64,000 nt of DNA from assembly GCA_024280115.1 (NCBI GenBank), contig JAJRQT010000203.1, forward strand, positions 1-64,000. Reading direction: 5' to 3'. Of this stretch, positions 1-7,314 are shown in pieces. The DNA comes from Bacteroidota bacterium. Lineage in GTDB: Bacteria > Bacteroidota > Bacteroidia > Cytophagales > Cyclobacteriaceae. A program made the position numbers and the translations under genes. How positions within the stretch are numbered: the stretch's first letter is position 1; every line of letters starts with the position of its first letter. The notes below the pieces were generated by a model, which saw only the letters and a program-made list of their open reading frames with translations, made no database searches and had not been told where the DNA came from.

Positions 1-134
1 AGAGGGTCAGCATGCTCCGGTGGCATTACTGATTTTCAAAACCAGGGGGTCAACATGTGCCGGATTGGCAAGAGCTAATTCGCTCAAAAACAACCGCCTT
101 TTGTCCGGATTTCAGGGGGTCAGCTTAATCCGGA
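1..134. repeat. Insertion-sequence end: three direct repeats (IS21-like style)
   Basis: Three copies of a motif of the form GGGTCAnC....TCCGG/GCCGG occur at about 2-20, 45-64 and 115-133, with spacings of 43 and 70 bases. Several short direct repeats at a terminus are characteristic of IS21-family ends, and I infer that the rest of the element lies upstream of the window. No transposase is visible, so the family is uncertain. The last repeat runs directly into the open frame of a broken hydrolase gene, which places the element's edge at about 125-134. Confidence 0.5.
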
Positions 135-333
135 TTATCCACCAATACATTGGGGAGCTTTTACATTAGCATTTCACGATTGGACTGATCCAGTTGAAAG
201 AGTAATAAAAAAAGCCCATGAATTAAATTTGCCTATAACCACCCCAAAAATCGGAGAACCTGTAATAATTGGACAAAGAACTTATCCGACAGAAAAATGG
301 TGGAGAAAATATATGATGGAAAATGATAATTAA
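127..333 (+). pseudogene. C-terminal remnant of an MBL-fold metal-dependent hydrolase
   Basis: An open frame of 69 codons begins inside the insertion-sequence edge and ends at TAA 331-333. Its product contains IHWGAFTLAFHDWTDPVER followed by KIGEPVIIG and ends EKWWRKY. This is the C-terminal signature of the UlaG/NAPE-PLD-like metallo-beta-lactamase hydrolases, in which the His of the HWG motif is a metal ligand. The N-terminal metal-binding HxHxDH half is absent and no start codon fits, so this is a truncated gene. The upstream half may survive on the other side of the insertion element, outside this window. Confidence 0.7.
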
Positions 334-589
334 TAAGAGTTATATCGATTCAAACCCATGTGGGTTCTGTGGATTTCACTAAATTTTGTTGAATGTGAAA
401 CCCGATCAATAGCTGTGTAGGTTAAACATATTGATGACTATATGGCGACAATATGTGTATTTTTTGGAGGAGCTTTTGATTTGTTTTAAACTGGCATTTT
501 AATGTTTGCGTGATCACCACATATCTACAGCAACCTATACAAACACCTGAAATGATCCCTACACCAGGCTTTACAAGTAACCTATGGTG

Positions 590-1807
590 CTATTCTTTCT
601 CGAATACTCTGATATAATCTACTAACAATTGCTGTGGAAAAATAGTAGTTTCATCTGGATTACCCGGCCAGTTACCACCAATAGCGACATTAAAAATGAA
701 GAAAAATTGTTCATTAAATGGATTGGGTTGTCCTTGCAGATCTTCGGATGAAAAATTAAAAATCAAAATATCATCTACATAAAACCACATTTGATTAAAC
801 TCCCGAACCAGGCTAAATACATGAAAACGATCATTAAATATCTCATTGGATAACTTATAAGATTTACCGATATACTTGTAATTATTTGTAAAATCACTTC
901 CAAAGTGAACGGTGGCATGACTGGTCGAAGGCAAATTGCCAATTAATTCCATGATGTCTATCTCACCACATGCAGGCCATCCTTTTTCATCGATATTATT
1001 TCCCAACATCCAAAGTGCCGGCCAAATTCCCTGGCCCTTAGGCAGTTTTGCCCGTATGTCGGTTCTGCTGTAGCCAAATGTTTTTATGTCCTTAGTAATC
1101 ACCCTGGCAGATGTATATTTTTTGCCATTCCAGGAATCATCCCTTGCTATAATTACCAAATTACCATTTTCAATTTTGGAGTTTTCCGGTGCATCAGTGT
1201 AATATTCCAATTCATTATTTCCCCAACCATTGTCCCCTTTGCCTATTTCATGAGTCCACCAATCTGTATTTATTTCAGGCCCATCAAATTCATCCGCCCA
1301 GGAAAGTTTCCATCCCTGATATGAGGTTGGAGTTTCATAATCCTCAGAATCATAGGGCAGTTTGCTGTCATCATTGATGATTAATATGGAAGCTGAATTT
1401 TTATTCATTTCCAATTCCATATCCGAGTTAAAAACTAAGTGAAACACTTCACTACCCTCTATAATGTCATCTGAAATGATTTCTATGGGTATGCTTGCTT
1501 CCAGTGTTCCGGCAGGAATTGTGAGCTGACCTGTTGCTTTTTTATAATCCAAATTCTGAAAAGCAGAACCATCATCAGTTGTATAAGATAGTATGATATC
1601 CTTGTCATAGACTTCTTTAAGAGAAATAGAAAAATTAATCAAAATGGTCCCGTCATCTCCTTCGATTTTTTCAACGTCTTGAATACTTACGGATGGGATT
1701 ATTTCTTTTATATCCTCAGAAGCGGAACAGGCAGACATAAAAAATATCCATAAAATGGATATAGTATAATTTTTTAAATTACAATACATAAAACGACAAA
1801 ACATCAA
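590..1807 (-). CDS. GH16 endo-beta-1,3-glucanase-like lipoprotein with Calx-beta domain
   Basis: This is a secreted glycoside hydrolase of family 16, probably cleaving beta-1,3 (laminarin-type) or related glucans at the cell surface. A signal peptide ends in a lipobox with Cys27 (FMSAC). Residues about 36-147 form a Calx-beta repeat with the typical GSAFQNLDY and EGSEVF segments. Residues about 165-403 are the GH16 domain, with the active-site motif GEIDIMELIG placing nucleophile Glu282, Asp284 and acid/base Glu287. The extra Met after Asp is the form seen in laminarinases. Three in-frame Met codons (1, 2, 7) make the start ambiguous. The gene stands alone and faces away from the sulfatase cluster. 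The fold is certain; the exact glucan specificity is inference. Confidence 0.9.
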   Translation of the reverse strand: MMFCRFMYCNLKNYTISILWIFFMSACSASEDIKEIIPSVSIQDVEKIEGDDGTILINFSISLKEVYDKDIILSYTTDDGSAFQNLDYKKATGQLTIPAGTLEASIPIEIISDDIIEGSEVFHLVFNSDMELEMNKNSASILIINDDSKLPYDSEDYETPTSYQGWKLSWADEFDGPEINTDWWTHEIGKGDNGWGNNELEYYTDAPENSKIENGNLVIIARDDSWNGKKYTSARVITKDIKTFGYSRTDIRAKLPKGQGIWPALWMLGNNIDEKGWPACGEIDIMELIGNLPSTSHATVHFGSDFTNNYKYIGKSYKLSNEIFNDRFHVFSLVREFNQMWFYVDDILIFNFSSEDLQGQPNPFNEQFFFIFNVAIGGNWPGNPDETTIFPQQLLVDYIRVFEKE

Positions 1808-1866
1808 TCTTAAACATTATCTATAAATATCAAATAAATCAAGTGGAAGTGGTCTGTAAGGATGAA

Positions 1867-2029
1867 TTGATACAAATTTAATCAACAATATTTATAATTC
1901 CATTATAAATGAATTAGCTTCATGATAATTTATATTTCATAATTCTATTTCTGATTTTTATGAAAAAACATCTATTAATTTTAGTTTCACTTCTGTGCTC
2001 ATTGTATGTTTTTTATTCTTGTAATACTC
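1867..2029 (+). repeat. Leader cassette copy A (upstream region plus lipoprotein signal peptide)
   Basis: This block aligns almost without gaps to 3534-3698, from about 93 bases before the start codon to the lipobox region of the coding sequence. It includes a perfect 23-bp match (1908-1930 with 3575-3597) and the shared coding end reading VFYSCNT. The two downstream genes are otherwise unrelated. I read it as a duplicated promoter/5'UTR/signal-peptide unit. Confidence 0.7.
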
Positions 2030-3390
2030 AGAGCGATCTTACAAGAAAAGAGATAAATCAAGAATATGGGAATATTCAAGCTGAATTGATTGACTCATTA
2101 AATGTAATTAAAGGAAGAGGAAAATCAATCAAAATAGATCCTTCTATATCAAATACAGTAGTTGGAGAAAAAGGAACAATTTTAATTATCCCTCAAAATA
2201 CAATTGTTGACCAAAAAGATAATGCGATTGAAAGAGAGGTATTTATCCGTTTAAAAGAGAGTTTCAGTATTTCAGATTATATACTTTCCAATCTACAAAC
2301 TGTTCATAATGATAGGTTATTGGAATCAAATGGGATGATATATTTCACTGCCCATGATAAAAGTGGAAATAAATTGAAAATTGCGGATAATAAAACTATT
2401 CGAATACAGATTCCGCAACCAAGTTTAGTTATTAATTCGAAAATATTTTTAGGAAATCGAGATAATGAAGGTCTTATTAATTGGGAGCAATTTAGAGATC
2501 CTGCTAAAACGTTGATTCCATATCCAATCAAATTTATTAGTAAAAACCGTTTTCCTACAGAGTGCTTTGATTATTATGGAATTACAACTGATACAATAAA
2601 ATATAAATACTATAATTATTACGGAAATATTACTGATTTTGAAAACACTTTACTTGCAACAAAGGAATTTGCAGATAGATTTAATTCAACATGCTGGAAA
2701 GAAATATTGGAAATTTACATAAATAACCTTGGTAAAAATCTATGGGAAATCGATGAAATGGTAGTTCAATATTTCATTAAAGATTCAATAGAAAACGTTG
2801 AATCCGTACTTTACAATATTCCACCAAATCCTTATGGCAGTGAAAGAACACAAGACCAAAAAAATGCGCATAAGCAGATATTAAACCGGGCAAAGACCAC
2901 GGGACATACTTTCATTGAATTATACAAATCTTTTGCACTGCAGAAATTAGGAGATATTGATACGACAAAGCATATTGATACAACCAGACTTGGCAATATC
3001 GATAAAGTATTCATTTCCTATGATGCGATGAAATTTGGATGGGTCAATGTTGATTTTTTCTATGATGATCCTAAAGCTATTCCTATAAAGCTAATTGCTA
3101 CGACAAATGAAAGAGCATCTTTAATTAATTTAGTTTTAGAAGGAAGAAATGTGATTCTAAGTGGGTTTGAGTATTCAAATAATGAATATTGGTTTACAAA
3201 GAATAAAGATGGATTTAACAAATTGCCAAAAGGAGAAAAGGCGACTTTAATTGCAATAGGCTTAGATGGGGATAAATTAATCTTTGGAACGAAAGAGATA
3301 GTCATAGGAGAAAATGAGTTAGAAAAAATTCAATTGTCAGCAATCACAGGAGAAGAATTAATAGCAATATTAGAGAAGTATGAAAGCTAA
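1960..3390 (+). CDS. Lipoprotein with ZU5-like region, function unknown
   Basis: This 476-residue lipoprotein has a signal peptide ending in a lipobox (VFYSC, Cys21). Residues about 60-150 carry the pattern GTILIIPQNTIVD...REVFIRLKE...ESNGMIYFTA. That is the layout of the ZU5-like beta domain common in Bacteroidota surface lipoproteins (a constant GT.v.iP.n, then an ester/collar strand, then ES.Gm). The remaining 300 residues are Lys/Asn-rich and show no motif I recognise. Its promoter and signal peptide are near-copies of those of the sulfatase gene downstream, which hints at shared expression. The function is unknown; a structural or glycan-binding surface role is only a guess. Confidence 0.8.
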   Translation: MKKHLLILVSLLCSLYVFYSCNTQSDLTRKEINQEYGNIQAELIDSLNVIKGRGKSIKIDPSISNTVVGEKGTILIIPQNTIVDQKDNAIEREVFIRLKESFSISDYILSNLQTVHNDRLLESNGMIYFTAHDKSGNKLKIADNKTIRIQIPQPSLVINSKIFLGNRDNEGLINWEQFRDPAKTLIPYPIKFISKNRFPTECFDYYGITTDTIKYKYYNYYGNITDFENTLLATKEFADRFNSTCWKEILEIYINNLGKNLWEIDEMVVQYFIKDSIENVESVLYNIPPNPYGSERTQDQKNAHKQILNRAKTTGHTFIELYKSFALQKLGDIDTTKHIDTTRLGNIDKVFISYDAMKFGWVNVDFFYDDPKAIPIKLIATTNERASLINLVLEGRNVILSGFEYSNNEYWFTKNKDGFNKLPKGEKATLIAIGLDGDKLIFGTKEIVIGENELEKIQLSAITGEELIAILEKYES

Positions 3391-3533
3391 TATGACCCAT
3401 CCCCGCGTATAATTATTTCTCTCTCCGAGCGTGGAATTAATCTACACCCGAATATCAAAAATAGCCAATCGGTAAAGTGCGAAATCTAAATCAACAGTAA
3501 GACAGTGCAAGGTCAGAAAGATGTTTAAGCGTA

Positions 3534-3698
3534 TTGATTCAATTTTATTTGACAATATTTATAAATGCATAGAAAATGAATTAGCTTCATGATAATTAAT
3601 GAATATTAAATCTACCTCAATTTTTTTATGAGAAATCATCTATCAATTTCTGCATTTGTTTTGCTCTCGTTTTGTGTTTTTTATTCTTGCAATACTAC
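3534..3698 (+). repeat. Leader cassette copy B (upstream region plus lipoprotein signal peptide)
   Basis: This is the partner of the block at 1867-2029. The distance from the start of similarity to the ATG is 94 bases here against 93 there, so the whole untranslated leader is preserved in length. Similarity stops just after the lipobox Cys codon, where the sulfatase domain begins. Confidence 0.7.
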
Positions 3699-5151
3699 CA
3701 AGGATGAAAAGAGTAAAGACCTGCCAAATATAGTTTACATTCTTGCCGATGACCTTGGCTATGGTGATGTGTCTGCCTACAACCAAGATTCTAAAATATC
3801 TACACCAAATATTGATAAATTGGCCGGAGAAGGGATGCGATTTACTGATGCCCATTCGCCGTCATCAGTATGTACGCCAACGAGGTATGGAATTATGACA
3901 GGGCGATATTGCTGGCGATCTAAATTACCTCGGGGAGTATTGAATGGCTATGGACAGTCACTTATAGAACATAAAGAAACTACAGTTGCTGAGTTATTAA
4001 AAAGAAACGGATACACAACCGGTGTTGTTGGAAAGTGGCATTTGGGTCTTGATTGGGTTGTGAAGGCATCATGTAAAGATTCCCTTAAGATATATGGTGA
4101 TGTGCCAATATTAAAGAACATGAAATCCGATTGGATTGATTTCAATAAACCACCGAAAAAGGGACCTCTGACTCATGGATTTGATTATTCTTACATTTTA
4201 CCGGCCTCTTTGGATATGGAGCCATATTGCTATTTGGAGAATGATGTTTTGGTAAGTTTGCCTGATCAGTACACTCCAGGGAATGATCTTGACGCCGAAA
4301 GCTGGGCTACCGGAGCCTTCTGGAGAGCGGGGAGAATTTCTAAAGATTTTGATTTTTATGAAGTCTTGCCAACCTTTATAGATAAGGCCAAAAAATTTGT
4401 CAATGCGCATGCAATGGATGACGAGCCATTTTTCCTGTATTTGCCTTTGGCTGCTCCACATACGCCATGGGTACCAAAGAATAATTATCAGGGAAAATCC
4501 AAGGCCGGTCAATACGGTGATTTTGTACAAATGGTTGATGCAGCTGTTGGCGATTTTTTAAACACTCTTGAAAATGCTGGTATTTCAGAAAATACAATGG
4601 TTGTTTTTGCCAGCGATAACGGTCCTTTTTGGAAACCGGAATTTATCGAGAAATTTGATCATCGGGCTGCACACATTTATCGGGGCATGAAAGCAGATAT
4701 CTGGGATGGAGGTCACAGAATCCCTTTTATTGTTAAATGGCCAGGAAAAGTTAGAGCAAATTCACAAAGCAATCAACTTACCACACTCACAAATCTAATT
4801 GCCACGGCATCCGTAGTGGTTGGAGATCAACTGAAAGAGGGTGAAGGCATGGATAGCCAAAGTATTTTACCTGTGCTGTTGGGAGGTGCATCAGACAACT
4901 CCAACTACGTTGTCCACCACAGCTCGAGGGGGATGTTTGCAATTAGAACCGGCAATTGGAAGCTTATTGAAGGCCTGGGTTCCGGGGGATTTTCCAAGCC
5001 TTCTTCGATCTTTCCAAAAGAAGGAGACCCTGAAGGCCAAATGTATAATTTGAAGGATGATCCGGGAGAAAAAACTAATCTATTTATAGACAGACCTGAA
5101 AAAGTTAAAGAATTGAAACAAAGACTTTTGGAGATCAAAAATATGAAATAA
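3628..5151 (+). CDS. S1-family sulfatase, lipoprotein
   Basis: This 507-residue sulfatase of the alkaline-phosphatase-like fold removes sulfate esters, here probably from an algal or other sulfated polysaccharide. The lipobox Cys is residue 21. The Ca-binding pair DD41-42 sits in ADDLGYGD. The formylglycine signature is CTPTR with Cys82 as the residue to be oxidised. GKWHLG supplies Lys136 and His138, His278 follows, and ASDNG supplies Asp330/Asn331. All key residues are present and the length is normal. It is the first gene of a one-direction run to 14467 with a glycan propeller enzyme, an esterase and two rhamnosidases, which favours sulfated rhamnose or its uronate neighbour as substrate. 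The sulfatase subfamily cannot be set by eye. Confidence 0.93.
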   Translation: MRNHLSISAFVLLSFCVFYSCNTTKDEKSKDLPNIVYILADDLGYGDVSAYNQDSKISTPNIDKLAGEGMRFTDAHSPSSVCTPTRYGIMTGRYCWRSKLPRGVLNGYGQSLIEHKETTVAELLKRNGYTTGVVGKWHLGLDWVVKASCKDSLKIYGDVPILKNMKSDWIDFNKPPKKGPLTHGFDYSYILPASLDMEPYCYLENDVLVSLPDQYTPGNDLDAESWATGAFWRAGRISKDFDFYEVLPTFIDKAKKFVNAHAMDDEPFFLYLPLAAPHTPWVPKNNYQGKSKAGQYGDFVQMVDAAVGDFLNTLENAGISENTMVVFASDNGPFWKPEFIEKFDHRAAHIYRGMKADIWDGGHRIPFIVKWPGKVRANSQSNQLTTLTNLIATASVVVGDQLKEGEGMDSQSILPVLLGGASDNSNYVVHHSSRGMFAIRTGNWKLIEGLGSGGFSKPSSIFPKEGDPEGQMYNLKDDPGEKTNLFIDRPEKVKELKQRLLEIKNMK

Positions 5152-5156
5152 AAAAT

Positions 5157-6593
5157 ATGAGTCCAGTGTCAGCACCCAGAGTTCAGCACCCAGCACCTGT
5201 AATTAGATTGTTTTTATTTTTTGTGATAATTGCGCTTTCACTTCCGTCATTTGCCCAGTCCACCCTGAACAATCAAAAAATTGATGGCTACAAGGGCATT
5301 TGGTTTACACTAGGTCAGTTTTCAGAATATGGAGATAAATACTCCGGGGGATTAGGAACCTACACTGCAAAACACAGGCCACTGGCAATTTATACTCCTG
5401 AGGTTAAGAAAACATTTTTCGTCTATGGAGGAACTACCGGACCGGATGAGAAACACCTATTATGCATGATATCATATTTTGACCATAAAACGGGGAAAGT
5501 ACCAAAACCAACAGTTGTTTACGACAAAGGAGGAGTCGAAGATCCTCATGATAATCCAAGTCTTGCCATTGATAAAGATGGATACCTTTGGGTTTTCGTT
5601 AGCGGGAGGGGAAGAAAACGTCCAGGATTTAAATATAAAAGCGACAAACCCTTTGATATCGAATCCTTTTCAAAAATCACTGAAGAAGAAATGACTTATC
5701 CTCAACCTTTGTGGGATGATGACATGGGATTTTTTCACTTCTTTACTAAATACACGGGTGTCAGAGAACTGTACTTTGAAACCAGCAAAGACGGCATTTC
5801 ATGGGTTGAGGATAAAAAGTTAGCTGGGATCATCGAGGAAGGCGCTACCAAGAGCGGACATTATCAGGTAAGTGGCAAACATGAAAATTTGATTTGTACG
5901 TTTTTCAATCGCCACCCAAATGGCAATGTTGATAAAAGAACGGATTTGTATTATGCACAGACAACGGATTTTGGCAAGACTTGGACGGATATCTTCAGGA
6001 AAAACATCGATTTACCTATGACCACTGTCAATTGTGGCGCCCGCCTGATTGATTATGCAAGTCCTGGAAAAAATGTGTATTTAAAGGATTTGAATTTTGA
6101 CCGGAATGGAAACCCTGTTTGCCTGTATATTACAAGTGACGGCTATGAACCGGGGCCAAAAAATAATCCAAGAGATTGGAAGGTGACATACTTTGATGGA
6201 AGTGAATGGAAAACATCAATTGTTTGCCAATCAGATCACAACTACGATATGGGGAGTCTTTACATCAAAGGAAATCATTGGACTGTAATTGCACCGACAG
6301 GCGATGGACCACAGATATACCAAACCGGGGGAGAGGTAGAAATTTGGCAAAGTGTAGATTCCGGGAAAACATGGAAAATAAAGAAAACCGTTACGCAGGG
6401 TAGCAGAAACAACCACACTTATGTGCGACGTCCGGTAAATGCGAAAGATCCATTTTTCAGCTTTTGGGCTGATGGTGATCCTACAAGTTTTTCGAGTTCG
6501 TTTTTGTATTTTTCAGATTCAAAGGGCCGGAGGGTATATCAATTACCATACAAAATGGATGCAGAATTTATAAAACCAATAAAACTCAAATAG
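5157..6593 (+). CDS. BNR-4 beta-propeller glycan-active enzyme (lyase/rhamnosidase-like)
   Basis: This 478-residue exported protein is built of BNR/Asp-box blades (SKDGISWVE, TTDFGKTWTD, SVDSGKTWKI) in the BNR_4 style. The conserved N-terminal stretch GYKGIWF...YSGGLGTY and the segment DPHDNPSLAIDKDGYLWVF support the assignment. Propellers of this type include the PL24/PL25 ulvan lyases, PL42 and the GH145 rhamnosidase class, all acting at rhamnose-glucuronate linkages; which one applies here is inference. The signal peptide ends in LPSFAQ. The first 16 residues (SAPRVQHPAP) are odd and come from a small repeat of cagcaccca, so translation may start later, for example at TTG 5208. Six bases separate it from the sulfatase gene. 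Its last bases are duplicated downstream of a RAYT insertion. Confidence 0.85.
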   Translation: MSPVSAPRVQHPAPVIRLFLFFVIIALSLPSFAQSTLNNQKIDGYKGIWFTLGQFSEYGDKYSGGLGTYTAKHRPLAIYTPEVKKTFFVYGGTTGPDEKHLLCMISYFDHKTGKVPKPTVVYDKGGVEDPHDNPSLAIDKDGYLWVFVSGRGRKRPGFKYKSDKPFDIESFSKITEEEMTYPQPLWDDDMGFFHFFTKYTGVRELYFETSKDGISWVEDKKLAGIIEEGATKSGHYQVSGKHENLICTFFNRHPNGNVDKRTDLYYAQTTDFGKTWTDIFRKNIDLPMTTVNCGARLIDYASPGKNVYLKDLNFDRNGNPVCLYITSDGYEPGPKNNPRDWKVTYFDGSEWKTSIVCQSDHNYDMGSLYIKGNHWTVIAPTGDGPQIYQTGGEVEIWQSVDSGKTWKIKKTVTQGSRNNHTYVRRPVNAKDPFFSFWADGDPTSFSSSFLYFSDSKGRRVYQLPYKMDAEFIKPIKLK

Positions 6594-6611
6594 CTATGAA
6601 AATTTTACACA
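6542..6611 (+). repeat. 70-bp direct repeat, left copy
   Basis: This copy is identical base for base to 7245-7314. It holds the last codons and stop of the BNR gene and the first 16 bases of an esterase-like start (ATG at 6596) that then runs into the inserted DNA. Confidence 0.95.
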
Positions 6612-6636
6612 CTCTCATATTTTTTCCCGTAAGGCC

Positions 6637-6660
6637 CTTGTTGGTCTTGTGACCAACAAG
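6637..6660. repeat. REP-like palindrome, left of RAYT
   Basis: This is a perfect inverted repeat: a 10-bp stem CTTGTTGGTC with loop TTGT. The stem core TTGGTC/GACCAA is the same as in the right-hand palindrome, and the loop is its reverse complement, so the two form an inverted REP pair around the transposase gene. Confidence 0.9.
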
Positions 6661-6683
6661 CTCATTTGTTAAATTAGCAATTG

Positions 6684-7205
6684 ATGGGAAATGACAAAAT
6701 CTACTTTTTTACTGCATCAACACTAAATTGGACACCTCTATTTTTCGATTCAGGGTTGAAATTAATTATCCTTAATAGTATAAAATTCCTTTCCGTAGAA
6801 AAGGCTATAAGAATTTACGGGTTTGTTATTATGCCAAACCATATCCATTTAATTTTAATGCCATTGGCCAACCCGAAATTTAAAAATATACAGTTAAGCT
6901 TTATGCGGTTTACAGCTCAAAAAATCAAATTTTACCTTATAGATAATTCTCCTGAAAAACTTGATGACCTTCTTGTAAATAAGATGGATAGGACATATCA
7001 GATTTGGCAACGTAATTCTTTAGCTATAGAATTGTATTCAAGAAAAATGGTTGAACAAAAATTGGATTATATTCATAATAATCCTTGTCAGGGAAAGTGG
7101 ATGTTGGGAGATTCTCCATTGGATTACCCATGGAGTTCGTTCAAATTTTATGAGGAGAAAAATGATCGATATAATTTTTTAACTCATTATATGGATGATG
7201 TGTAA
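6684..7205 (+). CDS. REP-associated tyrosine transposase (RAYT, Y1/HUH type)
   Basis: This single-strand DNA transposase of the IS200/IS605-related RAYT group acts on REP palindromes. The HUH metal motif is in MPNHIHLIL, preceded by YGFVI as in the family. The C-terminal region has the conserved KLDYIHNNPCQGKW and DYPWSSFKFY segments. The length of about 173 residues is normal and no frame is broken, so it may be active. A TTG at 6681 is followed at once by ATG 6684, and a stop codon lies just upstream at 6675, so ATG is the simplest start. Matching palindromes sit 23 bp upstream and 11 bp downstream of the gene, as expected for a RAYT with its own substrate. Confidence 0.9.
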   Translation: MGNDKIYFFTASTLNWTPLFFDSGLKLIILNSIKFLSVEKAIRIYGFVIMPNHIHLILMPLANPKFKNIQLSFMRFTAQKIKFYLIDNSPEKLDDLLVNKMDRTYQIWQRNSLAIELYSRKMVEQKLDYIHNNPCQGKWMLGDSPLDYPWSSFKFYEEKNDRYNFLTHYMDDV

Positions 7206-7216
7206 ATGTGGGCATT

Positions 7217-7240
7217 CCAGTTGGTCACAAGACCAACTGG
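7217..7240. repeat. REP-like palindrome, right of RAYT
   Basis: This is a perfect inverted repeat: a 10-bp stem CCAGTTGGTC with loop ACAA, followed by a run of G. It is the inverted counterpart of the hairpin at 6637-6660. Confidence 0.9.
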
Positions 7241-7244
7241 GGGG

Positions 7245-7314
7245 ATTACCATACAAAATGGATGCAGAATTTATAAAACCAATAAAACTCAAATAGCTAT
7301 GAAAATTTTACACA
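7245..7314 (+). repeat. 70-bp direct repeat, right copy
   Basis: This is a perfect copy of 6542-6611. It ends inside the fifth to sixth codon of the real esterase gene. The BNR C-terminal codons it carries are non-functional here because no frame leads into them. Confidence 0.95.

Larger units (their letters stand above)
6612..7244 (+). mobile_element. RAYT insertion with terminal palindromes
   Basis: A 633-bp segment lies between two copies of a 70-bp direct repeat. It contains one RAYT transposase gene and one perfect 10-bp-stem hairpin near each end. Removing the segment and one repeat copy restores a two-base junction between the BNR stop codon and the esterase start codon. This shows that the unit arrived after the operon was formed. 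Confidence 0.85.

Noticed and set aside
334-589. Possible gene remnants or RNA between the hydrolase remnant and the glucanase
   Set aside because: I found no frame with a recognisable product and no convincing hairpin or tRNA-like fold.
3391-3627. Small RNA or gene between the lipoprotein and the sulfatase
   Set aside because: Only the duplicated leader in its last 94 bases stands out; the rest shows no structure or coding signal.
7206-7298. Longer N terminus for the esterase starting at 7206
   Set aside because: Those 31 codons come from the RAYT insert and the duplicated 70-bp repeat; the signal peptide begins at ATG 7299.
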